From the NCBI GenBank assembly GCA_946803715.1, contig CAMPET010000363.1, positions 2,538 to 37,297 on the forward strand: a DNA stretch of 34,760 bases. The letters are read 5' to 3'. Under the pieces are notes generated by a model that saw nothing but the letters and a program-made list of their open reading frames with translations, ran no database searches and was not told where the DNA came from. Shown in pieces: positions 12,511 through 22,868 of the stretch; within the stretch, counting starts at the first letter, position 1; each line of letters starts with the position of its first letter. The position numbers and the translations under genes were made by a program. Source of the stretch: Beroe ovata (taxonomy: Eukaryota > Ctenophora > Nuda > Beroida > Beroidae).

Positions 12511-12951
12511 NNNNNNNNNNNNNNNNNNNNNNNNNNNNNNNNNNNNNNNNNNNNNNNNNNNNNNNNNNNNNNNNNNNNNNNNNNNNNNNNNNNNNNNNNN
12601 NNNNNNNNNNNNNNNNNNNNNNNNNNNNNNNNNNNNNNNNNNNNNNNNNNNNNNNNNNNNNNNNNNNNNNNNNNNNNNNNNNNNNNNNNNNNNNNNNNNN
12701 NNNNNNNNNNNNNNNNNNNNNNNNNNNNNNNNNNNNNNNNNNNNNNNNNNNNNNNNNNNNNNNNNNNNNNNNNNNNNNNNNNNNNNNNNNNNNNNNNNNN
12801 NNNNNNNNNNNNNNNNNNNNNNNNNNNNNNNNNNNNNNNNNNNNNNNNNNNNNNNNNNNNNNNNNNNNNNNNNNNNNNNNNNNNNNNNNNNNNNNNNNNN
12901 NNNNNNNNNNNNNNNNNNNNNNNNNNNNNNNNNNNNNNNNNNNNNNNNNNN
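12511..12951. other. Assembly gap (441 N)
   Basis: Every base is N. Nothing can be said about its content, and frames drawn through it are meaningless. Confidence 1.
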
Positions 12952-13625
12952 GCTCTGCGCACGCATGCTGTGTGCAGTACAGAGCATAAAACAACAAACT
13001 AAAGGGAGAGAGAGAAGGTATGATAGTGGATGAACACTGCTAATGGTCAACGAGATATCAGGACCACCTAATTTCAGGTCATTGACCTTCTCCCAACCAA
13101 GCGGGAGCGCGCGCGCGTGCACTCACTCTCCACAACAATATCAAGAGAGAGACACATCAATCCAGAGCAATGGCCAATGACCGCACGGGGGGCAGTAGTG
13201 AGATCTCCGTGACCCGCCCTCATGCTGTTGTCATGGTGACACGAGAAGTACGGTGCATATGACGTGGCGGGATTTGGCGATTTGTCGCGGCTTTTCCACA
13301 GGCAGGCTGTCGTGAAAAAGTGGCATCTCCGTCCAATGGCTACGACAGAACCACTGTATGAATATACTAGATGGATATATTCTATGATAGTTGGTTTATT
13401 GAAGGTTTATCATAGATGGAAGTTAGTCTCATCGTGGAAAGGACCGGAAATTGTTGGGTTTCAATCTGCATTGCAAATGCACTTGCAGTATTGTTACGTC
13501 ATGTGCAGATATTATTTCCGTGGCTGCGGGCGCTTGCCAGCGCCCTGATATTGTGCTATATGGATGAAGATCTGTGGACGCTGTGTGCACAGTTCGCAGT
13601 GTGCACAGTTCACTGCAACAATCGG

Positions 13626-13703
13626 TGGATACATCACTGGCCACTGCATCTGTGGATACATCACTGCATCTGTGGACCCATCACTGCATCTGTGGACACA
13701 TGA
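13626..13703 (+). repeat. ~21-bp minisatellite (CATCACTGCATCTGTGGA)
   Basis: CATC(A/T)G-type words followed by TGTGGA(T/C)(A/C)CA recur three to four times in succession with small changes. GTGGAC words also occur just upstream (13570) and downstream (13760). Confidence 0.8.
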
Positions 13704-14660
13704 CGAAGTGGACCATTATGCAGTATGCACGTCCACATTTTACACTGCAAATATGGACAGTGGACACACCCTAATTGCCGTCTTGTTATAGATTGTTACT
13801 GGCACTTTGCGTGATTTACAACCAGAAATAATCGATTCCCTTAATAATAATTGTTTGTAAATGCAAACAAACACCATGACTCAAATCATCAGCATTGAGA
13901 ATCCTGTTGTACGTATAACTCCAATTTTCTAGTCTTCCGCCTTAATTACAAATCATTATTTCAGTACTTAATGAGCACTAAGCTTCTCGCAGGAACACTG
14001 AACAGTGGAACATCACTATGAAGTAAATTCGGCACTATATAGGATACGTGACTAAATAATGAACCGAGATCCTTGCTGTGAATTATCCCTCCTCTTGTGC
14101 ATATTATTGTAAATTCCATCAGGTTTCATGCCCGATGAAACCTACGATAGAGGGTGGATGTTAATAAAACGGGCATATTTTCCCAATTTTCATGAGAGAA
14201 ACCAACTCAGTGGATAAAACATGCTGCATGGATCCGATAGGAATGGGAAATTTTTAGCCTCCCACATAAATTCAAGTGAATACTGAATATTATACAGCGT
14301 CGTCTAGCCATGAGGCTAAATGATTTTCCTTTTAAGAAAGCTAGACTAGGAAACAATTATGGGGAAAACCTGTGTGCCTTCTTGGTCAGCACTATTTACC
14401 AAATGAGAGGCCGCAAACATGTTGGAATGGTGTTTATCAGAACGCAGAAGTTATGTGGGAAATGTCAGCGAAATTGCACCAGTTTGGTATTTGTATTAAT
14501 TTGACGGCAATTATCGTTCCCCAAAACCTAATAGTTCCTGCCTCTCTCTCACGTTCCTATCTTATATCCGGAACACATGAAGTCTGACAACTGGAATTCC
14601 ACCTGTTTTCGCTATTTGCGGGCAATTTATCTGCCTCCCTGGTAGTGGTATTGTAAACCG

Positions 14661-14749
14661 ACAAGTGGGAACTATAGCAAGTGGGAACTATAGCAAGTGG
14701 GAACTGTAGCAAATTGGAACTATAGCAAGTGGGAACTACAGCAAATGGG
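14661..14749 (+). repeat. 17-bp minisatellite, about five copies
   Basis: The unit is GCAAGTGGGAACTATAG. Copies differ by single bases (CTGTAG, AAATTGG, CTACAG). Confidence 0.9.
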
Positions 14750-15540
14750 TTAGACTTGAGTGTAAGACTTGAATTACACTTATATTTACCCTCAAATTGT
14801 GCATTTTTCGCTTTGTTTAAAATGGCCTCTTAATTACTAATGGCATAATATCAAGTAGAGACTGAAGAACTAAAAATGCCTGAATATTGATGCAAAAGAT
14901 GGTTTTGAAGCACAACGATCAGAAAGAATCGAGATTTCAAGACAAGGAGGACAAGTAAAGGGTGTGTCATTGACTATGGAATACCAGGATTAAAATCAAA
15001 CGAATAACGTGTACTACACGTGATATGGCTGTACATGTTGTGCATGGACTGTATTATAGTGTACAGTGTACAGTGTTTGTGTGTGCGACTGCTGCAAGTA
15101 TTAGGATGTAGGGAAAGGTGCTTATCCTCAAGTAACTGCTACACTACTGCCATACTATTATAAGAGAACTTCTAAGTAGTTATACGGATTTACCTCATAA
15201 AATAGAGAATTTCAAATCGGGAGCAGGTGCCCTCTCTCTATAGATATCATAACTTGGTAAAGCTGGGAGATTCACGCTATAATTACTGTAGGAAGCGCCC
15301 CACCCCGGTGTAAGACAGGAAACCTCATGGAGTAACCCTGACCTGCTGTATTCTGTGAGCAGAGTAGGCAATCCCATGGAAATACTTCAATTGTTATAAA
15401 TTGGTAGTTTTGCTTTGTTGAGCAGGCTGATATAATTGAGGATTTACTTAGGGAATCCACGAGCTGTATTCTGAGAGAGGAGACATCTGTATCACTATCA
15501 GGGGGTTTGGTATGATAAACAATGGTATGACACGCCCGGG

Positions 15541-15615
15541 TCATTTAGGGGGCATTTAGGGTGCAGGCTTAATTGAGGGGGTGCATTCAGGGGGCGTTTA
15601 GGGTGTGTTTGGCGA
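15541..15615 (+). repeat. G-rich degenerate repeat (CATTTAGGGGG)
   Basis: CATTTAGGGGG, CATTTAGGGTG, CATTCAGGGGG and CGTTTAGGGTG follow one another with short spacers. It resembles a degenerate minisatellite, and the words overlap telomere-like TTAGGG by chance composition. Confidence 0.65.
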
Positions 15616-16141
15616 CTTTTCATTGCCCATGCAGGGGTTTCTTCCACCCCCACTACAGACATGGATCATAATATCAGCTCGTTCAGCGCAACAGTGATGT
15701 AGACCCAAAATTTGAGGACTTGTACTTTGTATAACTGTGATATTGTAGATAATGTATGAGTCTCTAGTCGGCGAAAAGTCAAATAAAAGCCGCGCTGCAC
15801 AACTGCCGTGTTAGCTGACTCCAGGTTTTTGCCATGCCAAAAGTCGACAACGCACAATCTGAAAGCGATATTTTTGTCGAGAGTTCCGTTTATATCGTAA
15901 TAGGAGACGCTTTACTTCTATAATTGTAGATCCAAAGAACAATAGTGTCGCTGCGTGTAATTGTCGTGTTTTACTATCATTATAAACACGCCGCAAGTCT
16001 TTTGGTCCACTATGACTATCACTATGCGATGGGTTTTAGAAACTCGTTACAGGTCATTTATGGTTGAGAAGGAGATGGAAGTATGAAAGTAAAATTTTGT
16101 TGTCATAAACATGATAAAGTGAGTTTCACGACATTCTTTTC

Positions 16142-16352
16142 AGCGTTGAAGTTTGACGAGAAGAATCTCTTCCCGAAACACATGCTGGAGGCGAAGGAGG
16201 TGGCAGGTGGAGGGCGTGGCCGGAAGAAAGGTGCGACCGGCACAACAACTGCCAATACCACAGCACCTAAAGCAGGATCGAGCACAAGGGCTAGCAGTAG
16301 CTCCAACATGACCCCTACAATTCTTCCGAGATTGAGGGCCGCGGCTTTTTGA
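16142..16352 (+). CDS. Possible terminal exon of an unidentified gene
   Basis: After a pyrimidine-rich acceptor (ATTCTTTTCAG, ending 16141) an open frame of about 70 codons runs to a TGA at 16350-16352. The predicted segment begins Leu-Lys-Phe-Asp-Glu-Lys, then a charged stretch (HMLEAKE), a basic Gly-rich patch (GGGRGRKKG) and a low-complexity Thr/Ser/Ala tail. The GC content is higher than the surroundings. The frame also extends upstream without stop to an ATG at 16083, so a small single-exon reading of 89 residues is the alternative. I could not find an upstream exon with a matching phase, and I do not recognise the protein. It may be coding, but this is weak. Confidence 0.25.
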
Positions 16353-16834
16353 AGAAAGAAAAAGTCCTTCGTATGTAGAGTTCCATTTGTTTTAACATGA
16401 GGTTAAATATCGGATATATTTCACGTGTTAAACAACCGGGCCTTAGTCTTACTTTAAACTTTTAGTTGTTAATGAACTTCATGTCAGTTGGTGGTTGTAC
16501 TCGTAGGTGAGAAATACCAAATTGGAGTTAACCTGTGAGTGTGTACTGTGTTCGATTTATATTCACTGGACCTGGCAATCATTCTACAGTTGGTACAGGT
16601 TCTTACCGACTAAGTCAAGCTGCAGGGGCTAACGGAAAATAAGGTTCAGATGTCATATTTAAATTACATTAACAGTGTCGTAGTTTAACTTAATTTTAAA
16701 TTCAAAACTATTCAATATTTGTTATTATGGTGTAAATAATAATGTGGATTAACAGCGAACACTTAATTTTAATAGTAATAGTAATAGTAATACGTAAAAT
16801 TTGTATTGAAAATTATTATTATCAAATAATAGCA
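16353..16834. other. AT-rich spacer
   Basis: It holds short A/T runs and a TAGTAATAG triplet run near 16770-16790. No gene or clear repeat is seen. Confidence 0.5.
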
Positions 16835-16866
16835 TTGTCGGGCGATGCCAGACCGCCGATGCAAGT

Positions 16867-16958
16867 TGTAGGATTTCACCCTACCCTTGCTGGCGGGATT
16901 TTATCCCTGGCGGATTGAAAATCGCGCGCACCGATGCATGGTAGGGTAAAATCCTACA
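16867..16958. repeat. 19-bp inverted repeat with stem-loop core
   Basis: TGTAGGATTTCACCCTACC at 16867-16885 pairs with GGTAGGGTAAAATCCTACA at 16940-16958 with one mismatch. The interior contains a further small foldback (GGGATTTTATCCC). The layout is that of a MITE-like foldback of about 92 bases. Confidence 0.75.
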
Positions 16959-17136
16959 ATGATGCAAGCCGCGAATAAGTTTGCGCCGCGCGCGCGCGAA
17001 ATGAAATTCTCGATAGGGTCTATCATCGATCGACAAATAGTACTAGTAGCAAAGTTTAGTCATGCAACGTTAAAATTTGTCATTGTAAATCAAAATGTAG
17101 TTCAAGTTGTAACCTTGAGATACAGAATAAATTGCT

Positions 17137-17228
17137 TGTCAGATTTTATCTGACCTCAGTTTCTCGCGCGCGGCGCCTTCATCGATGAAGGCGCGCGAGA
17201 AACAGGTCAGGTAACATCTGACAATAAA
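17137..17228. repeat. ~90-bp near-palindrome centred on ATCGAT
   Basis: The left half contains TTTCTCGCGCGC then GCGCCTTCAT, and the right half ATGAAGGCGCGCGAGAAAC. The arms continue outward through CAGGTCAG- and TGTCAGA-type words with a small bulge on the left. The core is a perfect CGCCTTCATCGATGAAGGCG palindrome. Confidence 0.8.
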
Positions 17229-17538
17229 TTGCTATGTATACAGTGGACAGATAACAATAACATGCGGCAAATATTCTCGACAAAACGAAATCGAAATTCT
17301 CGCCAGAGCTTTGTCGGACGATGCCAGACCGCTGATGCAAGCCGCGAAGCGGCTTGCGTCAGCCGCTGTCTGAGAATAAGTTTGCGCCTTCGATGAAGGC
17401 GCGCGCAAGAAACAGTGGACAGATAACATCCGGCAAGGCAAATGAAATTGCGCGGCGCCGATGGTAGATTATCTGATCTGACTATGCACATGCACGCGTT
17501 GCGCGTTCCTTATATCAATATTTTACTCTCAGTCTATG

Positions 17539-17570
17539 ATATAGATGTGCTTACGAAAGCACATCTATAT
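17539..17570. repeat. Perfect 14-bp hairpin next to the element at 17576
   Basis: ATATAGATGTGCTT and AAGCACATCTATAT are exact complements around a 4-base loop (ACGA). It sits five bases before the element's terminal repeat and may be part of a nested insertion site. Confidence 0.8.
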
Positions 17571-17575
17571 TTTGG

Positions 17576-18034
17576 CAGTCTGGAGGAAGTTCGACCCTAA
17601 AAGCAGACACCCGCTTTTTCATCATAAAAGCAGACATTGATCAAAAAAGTGGACATCATCTCGAGAAAGCAAACATCAGCTTTTTGGAGTGTGACAACTG
17701 ACAGTACAGAATATCCAACTTTTACAAAACCTTGTTGCCACATTTACAAGACATCATGACTACCCAACAGAAATATTTGTGGATGTCTGTGTTGAGAGAA
17801 GGTTGCTGCTATTGGAGAGGCATAGCGAATGAGATAGATGGATTAGCGTGCATCTTTTTTATCCAATAATGTAACAAACAGGAATTCAAAAGCAGACTGA
17901 ATTTCTAAAAGCGGATGTCCACTTTTTGAAATGATTCCACTTTTAAAAGTGGACATCCCCTTTTTTGATCAATGGCTGCTTTTTTGAGGAAAAAGCGGTC
18001 GCCGGCTCTTTAGGGTCGAACTTCCTCCAGACTG
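17576..18034. mobile_element. Non-autonomous DNA element (MITE-like), ~459 bp, copy 1
   Basis: The ends are inverted repeats: CAGTCTGGAGGAAGTTCGAC followed by CCTAAA at 17576, and its complement ending in CTCCAGACTG at 18034. Sub-terminal DNA repeats AAAAGC(A/G)GAC(A/G)TC-type words in both orientations. No transposase frame is present. Part of a second copy lies at 23070-23333 in the opposite orientation, which confirms a dispersed family. I could not assign a clear target-site duplication, so the superfamily is open. Confidence 0.85.
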
Positions 18035-18279
18035 CCCAAATTTTGGAGGTTACTAGATTTTTGTGATAGTATAATAGTGTAATTATTCCAGTAGAGAAGC
18101 AAAAATAAAAGTATAGAGTTGATGTTTCAATACTGATCTCTAGGCATTATATCTGCTAAATTTGTATGCTATCTTTTCAATAATAGCGCACTGAGTGCAA
18201 GATTATAGCAGCTTATACCTCCTTTGTTTTTATAGCTTTCTCTTACTGGGACAAGTTATTAACTACTCCACAGAGGCCC

Positions 18280-18410
18280 CCTTTTTATCCCCAAAATGTC
18301 CCCTTTTTGCCCCTTCTTTGCCCCCTTTCTGCCTCTTAAGTGCCCCCTTTTCCTCCCAAAATTCCCCTTTTGTGTCCCGTTGGTGCCCCATTTTTGGCCC
18401 CCTTTTTCAG
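18280..18410 (-). repeat. C-rich arm of a low-complexity inverted repeat
   Basis: Degenerate units such as CCCCTTTTTGCCCC and CCCCCTTTTTGG repeat over about 130 bases. The matching G-rich array lies at about 19256-19560 on the same strand, so the two arms are inverted around the DNA between them. Confidence 0.75.
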
Positions 18411-18975
18411 AGGCGTGCGGTGGATTTCTAATCTAGTAAATTGGGGTGTACGGTAATCGAGTGACTCAGGGGGTTTGGGGGGCAGGCCCCCCAACTGCCA
18501 GAGGCTTAGCGCCGCAGGCGAAGATTTTGGTGAGTCTAAGCCAGAGAATGCTTAACACACAGAAATCATCGATTCAAGTCATTTTGCTACGAAAAGAAAG
18601 AGGGCAGAGATAAGCATTTTCAGTCTCCTCATCTCCTACTATAACTGTCTACTGACGGAATATTTCATGGTTTCTTATTAGATAAGTCATAAGACGAGGG
18701 CAAGTGAAGATGGGAGTGAGTGATTCGTATCCTGCACTAAGTTAAAATAGCATATGTAAAAGTGAAGAAATTGCCTCAAAATCAACACTCCTAAACTCAA
18801 TATGAACCTTAGCACAGAGTTTATAATCGACCATCCACAAGCATTCACGCCAAATCAACGAAACGAAATGATGAAACGACACGTATACATAATATGACTC
18901 ATATCGATCTGGGGTGTATCGTACACCCCAGCGCAATTAAAATACAGTAGGCGCCCCGATTTCACGGCACGCCTA
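18411..18975. mobile_element. Element with terminal CAGAGGCGTGC(C/G)GTG inverted repeats
   Basis: The left end is CAGAGGCGTGCGGTGGA and the right end is TTCACGGCACGCCTAG, its near complement. Further inside, TTGGGGTGTACGG on the left matches the inverse of CGTACACCCCAG on the right. A small palindrome CTGGGGTGTA-TCG-TACACCCCAG lies at about 18909-18931, and GGGGGGC-AG-GCCCCCC at about 18478-18492. A third, related end (CCACGGCACGCCTCTG) occurs at about 19240-19255 where the G-rich arm begins, so several related ends are nested. No transposase is seen. Confidence 0.6.
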
Positions 18976-19255
18976 GGGAGCATTGCAATTTAACAGTACA
19001 TTGGGGTGTGTGAGCCGCGCGCGCGCGTAAGTGCGCGTTTTTCTCAACCAATCAGCGTTGAGATGCGCATAAAGTTATTTTACGATCTTTTATTCGCAAT
19101 TTCTGGCAGAAAATGCGCGGCGCGTCATGAGCAGCGTCGCGTCCCGTTATTGGCAATCAACAAATCAGAAATATTTTCCTCTACCAAAAATTTTCTCTTT
19201 TTCTTTGCCAACAGTGGGGTGTACATGGACACCCCAACACCCCCACGGCACGCCT

Positions 19256-19560
19256 CTGCCCTTTTTGCCTGGCAGAATGGGGGCGAAAATGGGGTGCAAT
19301 GGGGGCACATAAATGGCAATTTGGGAACATGTGTGAAGGCTGAAAAAGGGGTAAAAATGGGGTGAAAAGGGTGCTCAAAGAGGGCACAAAAGAGGCACAA
19401 AGAGGGCATAAAAGGAGCAAAAAGGTGGCACCCTTGAGGCACGTATCAGGCGAAAAGGGGCTCCAATGGGGCATTTTGGGGGCAAAAGGGGACACATTGG
19501 GGGTGAGAAGGGCGCAAGAAAGGGGCATTTTGGGGGTTAAAAGGGGGTATCAGTGGAGCA
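19256..19560 (+). repeat. G-rich arm of the low-complexity inverted repeat
   Basis: About 300 bases of degenerate units such as GGGGGCAAAAGGGG, GGGGCATTTTGGGGG and AGAGGGCACAAA. Open frames through it on both strands are artefacts of the absence of stop words. It mirrors the C-rich arm at 18280-18410. Confidence 0.75.
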
Positions 19561-19620
19561 TTCAATGACCCTGGGTCATATGATAGTATATTAGAAATAT
19601 AAATCTGTTTCTAATATCAA

Positions 19621-19746
19621 AGGGAGAGCATTATAATCAAATAATACCTTCTGGCATGAGGGATACATGTGATAATGCCCAATTACAGTGCGGGAGAGCA
19701 CGTATGACGAAAATGGCCAGAAGGTATTACGTGTTATAATACACTC
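19621..19746 (+). mobile_element. Small MITE, copy 1
   Basis: GGGAGAGCATTATAATCAAA followed by TAATACCTTCTGGC at the left pairs with GGCCAGAAGGTATTACGTG followed by TTATAATACACTCCC at the right. These are imperfect terminal inverted repeats of about 34 bases around a core of roughly 60 bases. A second copy lies inverted at about 19932-20055. Confidence 0.75.
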
Positions 19747-19931
19747 CCTGTGATATATAAAACAAAGGTCGTATGAAAATATATACAAATATATATTTCA
19801 AAACAAAAAATATATATTCTGTCCCCGAAAGAGAGCAGTCAAAACAATGAAGGTTTATGCTGCTATAATCTTGCACTGCGAGCACTATTATCAGAAATAG
19901 AGAGCTTGCAACTTTAGCCGATATAATGCCC

Positions 19932-20055
19932 GGAGAGTATTATTAAACAATACCTTCTGGCAATTTTCATGATAGGTACTTGCACTCCCTCACTGCACTT
20001 GGGAATTATCACTCATATCCCATATGGTATTAGGTATATAATCATAATGCCTGTT
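19932..20055 (-). mobile_element. Small MITE, copy 2 (inverted)
   Basis: Its reverse complement follows copy 1 through GGGATATGAGTGATAAT, GTGCAGTGAGGGAGTGCA and GCCAGAAGGTATT. Its terminal repeat near 20030-20050 is more decayed. Together with copy 1 it brackets about 185 bases of unrelated DNA. Confidence 0.65.
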
Positions 20056-20171
20056 ACATTTTTATGTCCATGACTCTCCATGAGGATACAAGGAACTACA
20101 AGTCTGTATGACTGTTATCATTTTGAAGACTTGTCTCATTTAGGTATAGGTAAACTGAGTGGACACTGGAC

Positions 20172-21923
20172 ATGGTTATTGGGTTCATAAACAGAAATGG
20201 TAATACCTTGATAAACTTCATCCTCTTCATTGTGGGTGTAGTTGTTGTCTTAGGTTATTGGTCTATCAATCAGGTAAATGTTTTTTGGGTATTTGGCATA
20301 AAGTAGGTTTCTTGACTGGCATTTCGTCTCCTTGATGTAGGTTGATTGTGGATAAATTCACAAACAGCAGTCATATGATGTCAATTCTTAAACTGATGAT
20401 TTATTCTCTTTCGTCTCAATGCTGATTTCATGTCACAATCAACTGATTAACAGGATAGGTACATAAATGCATCAGTTATGATGAAGTATCAGTCCCATTC
20501 ACTGCTGCTCATCACCAGCAGTGAATGGGATTGTCACATTTAATAACCAATTTTGATATTATTGAGAACAGGGTAATAATTTAATTAATGCTATCTTAAC
20601 AGGGTTTTCCATTTCAGGATAATCAAGTTTTACAATCTCAACTTGAGATTTTAAAACAAAAAGAGGTTTGTGCATATTTATCTACCTAGTTTTGTACTGC
20701 TATGATTGTAATTATTTTATTTTCCCTTATGATATCAGATAGGTTAATTTTGACAGTTATTCAATGAGCTCATCCAATGCCAACTGCATTTCAGCTTGAT
20801 TTCATGACAGTGGCAGATCAATGTAAAAATCGTGTTATCCAATTAAATGATAAGATCAGTATTTTGACCAGTGACAAAGAAGTTATTCTGACTGAAAAGG
20901 TTGGTTGAAACACATAGGTACATGAAACAGAAATGTCAATTCACACATGAATTTTTCTTGTGTTTGTGGGTACCTATTATTATAGGTACCTGTTATTATA
21001 TGGGTACCTATTATTATATGGGTACCTATTATTATATGCTCGCTACTTCTTTTTGCTCAATCAATTCCATACCCTACTTGATTCATCTCCAAGAAGTGAG
21101 GGGATATACGGGGTGAACATATTCATGATGATGATTGGGATTATCACAAATTACGTATTCTGTGGAGGGCATAAGAGGGTTTCATGTTATTGCAACTCAT
21201 AAATTATGCTTACTCTTCAAATCATTATAGAGGGCAAGAAGGGGTTTTATGAGTGTATATCAAATTGGATAATCCCTGTACTGTAGTTGCCTTCAGTAAC
21301 TCAATGTCAACTTTCCTCAGAATTCACATGAAGCCAAAGTTAATGGACTCACAGGTAATTTCATAATTGAAGAGCATGGTGATTCATGTTTGTCAAGTAG
21401 GTTTGTCAAGTAGGTACCTAATTGAGGGAGAGGGTTATGCAACTGAGTGGAATATCATCAGTATCAGATATCAGTACCTATCATATAGTAGAATGAAATG
21501 GTCAAAGCTTCCCTCCCTCAATCAGTTCCCTTCTTCTATTGATAAGCCTCGATATATCAACGAAAATAAGTGCCAATTGTCAAAAAGTTGTTCTCCCTAT
21601 CAGCGGACAAGGAGCGTCTAGTCCAGGAGCATGAAAGTGAAATGGGTGAGTGTCACAAAGCACAAGAGGAATTACAGCATCGCTTAACAGAGTTGGAAGC
21701 AAAGTTTTTGGAACTGGAGAAGACGCAGGAAGAGAAATTGCAAGAAAATGATAAAGCAGAACCAGTCGAAGAACCAGAACCGGTCATGGAACCAGAACCA
21801 GAACCAGTCAAGGAACCAGAACAAGTCATGGAACCAGAACCAGTCAAGGAATCAGAACCAGTCAATGAAGAAGTTGATAAAAATGAAGACAACTCAATTG
21901 TCGATCATGCTGAAGTAGCATGA
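20172..21923 (+). CDS. Type II membrane coiled-coil protein, GOLM1/GOLM2 (CASC4)-like, five exons
   Basis: Exons are 20172-20273, 20618-20665, 20795-20899, 21321-21354 and 21604-21923, with GT/AG introns. Junctions are phase 0 except the last (phase 1, Ala97). The product has 202 residues: a short cytoplasmic start, one membrane helix (about 13-29) ending in LGYWSINQ, a coiled coil (about 35-145), then an acidic Glu/Pro repeat tail (148-185). A short N-terminal tail, single signal-anchor, lumenal coiled coil and acidic C-terminus is the architecture of the GOLM1/GOLM2 family of Golgi membrane proteins. The LGxxYW-like end of the anchor also resembles it. Family assignment rests on architecture and this short motif, so other type II coiled-coil proteins remain possible. 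The last exon encodes the repeat and the stop. No AATAAA was found close downstream. Confidence 0.65.
20493..20530. repeat. Perfect 15-bp hairpin in intron 1 of the GOLM-like gene
   Basis: TCCCATTCACTGCTG pairs exactly with CAGCAGTGAATGGGA around an 8-base loop. The stem is too short for a typical animal microRNA precursor. Confidence 0.8.
20968..21038 (+). repeat. ~18-bp tandem repeat (GGGTACCTATTATTATAT) in an intron
   Basis: About four copies with small changes, lying between exons 3 and 4 of the GOLM-like gene. GGTACCTA words recur again near 21410-21420 and 21473. Confidence 0.9.
21757..21870 (+). repeat. Coding minisatellite (Glu-Pro-Glu-Pro-Val repeats)
   Basis: Units built from GAACCAGAACCAGTC plus AAG, GAA or ATG repeat in frame inside the last exon of the GOLM-like gene, giving acidic EPEPV(K/M/E) repeats. 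Copy number is likely to vary between individuals. Confidence 0.85.
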
Positions 21924-22693
21924 ACAGAAGCCCCGTCTCATATCAGTAGGATATTGTCACATTTCCAATTGACACTTGAGCACTTTTTATGAATATCAGA
22001 TTAGTCACATTTAAGGATTGTTAAAGTGCAACACTTTTGAAGTTGTTGTAGATTTCTTGTCAGTTTAAGCTGTTGGTGGTGCATTTCCTCGCATATATAA
22101 CACAATCTCCTCTATGTGGCACAACAGTTTGATAAGTAAATACGTGTTGAATTTCAACATTGTTGAAACTTACCACATGAAGTAGTCACACATATAAGAC
22201 ATTGCACATTTCACTGTGAGGCACATGTACACTACTACACAAGCACAGTGCACACGGAGTTGCATTTTAGGCGACTGAACACTGTATTGACCAACATGCA
22301 CAAGTGTGTAAGCTAACAAGTAACAATTTGTATTCCTTGATGAAGTCAGAATTTCTTCCACAGGCTTTCAATGATTTAATTGAAGGGGTTATATTGAAGG
22401 GTTTAAATTTATAGTAACGAGTAAAAAGTATTAACCGTGATATTACACATGAGGCCTGAGTGAGTAATAACTAATATGACATTATATGCTGAGGTTTGTA
22501 CTTTTTACGAGTTATTAAAATGAATTATGCACTTTACTTGACAAAAATTGCACCCTTCTCAAACACAAGGAAATGTTTTCAAGTATCAATTTATATACTG
22601 ATCAAGTCACTTGGCATTGAATATGAAATATCCATACAGTGTCACGGGACATTTTCATTATTAACTTACTCATACATTTCAGTATTCCACTTT

Positions 22694-22868
22694 GATTTAT
22701 TTATTCAGCTCTCCCCCTCCACTGATTCTTATCTCCAATCCCCCCGTCCAAACTATGAAGCTCATAATTCCGGAGTTCTGGGTGCAGGGTGGCATTCACA
22801 GCTTGGATTCTTCCCTCTCTTATGTCAATCCTTGGATCAGAAAATTGATATCCAGTATTTTACTTTAG
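22694..22868 (+). repeat. Dispersed repeat, copy A
   Basis: Its reverse complement matches 27655-27961 over words such as GGATATC(A/G)ATTTTCT, ATCCAAGGATTG, TAAGAGAGGGAAGAATC, ACGGGGGGATTGGAGATAA and CTGAATAAATA. It lacks about 100 internal bases that copy B carries. No coding capacity was recognised. Confidence 0.75.

Larger units (their letters stand above)
12952..16082. other. Spacer without a recognisable gene; small tandem repeats
   Basis: It contains a 21-bp repeat (about 13626-13703), a 17-bp repeat (14661-14749), a G-rich degenerate repeat (15541-15615) and a perfect 9-bp hairpin (AGGTTTCAT/ATGAAACCT, about 14122-14144). The 94-residue frame at 13264-13548 begins with GTG, not ATG, and has no recognisable domain. 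Confidence 0.5.
16835..17470. repeat. GC-rich complex repeat block with nested palindromes
   Basis: Two diverged direct copies start with TTGTCGG(G/A)CGATGCCAGACCG at 16835 and 17311. They share later words such as AATAAGTTTGCGCC (16973 and 17373), AAATTCTCG and ACAGTGGACAGATAACA. Embedded in them are a long inverted repeat at 16867-16958 and a near-perfect palindrome at about 17137-17228. The block is rich in CGCG, unlike the AT-rich DNA on both sides. It looks like nested non-autonomous mobile elements; the class is unknown. Confidence 0.7.

Noticed and set aside
12435-13122. Several long open frames
   Set aside because: They run through 441 unknown bases and carry only a few real codons at each end.
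13264-13548. 94-residue frame
   Set aside because: It starts with GTG, shows no domain, and runs toward a tandem repeat; no splice partner was found.
15541-15615. TTTAGGG-containing stretch as an interstitial telomere
   Set aside because: The words are irregular (GGGGG and GGGTG variants) and do not form TTAGGG arrays.
15834-15893. ATG with good context followed by 20 open codons and a possible donor (GTAATA)
   Set aside because: The phase does not fit the possible exon at 16142 and the peptide is unrecognised, so it is not called.
19006-19568. Open frames of 60-119 residues on both strands
   Set aside because: They lie in the G-rich degenerate array, which lacks stop codons because of its composition.
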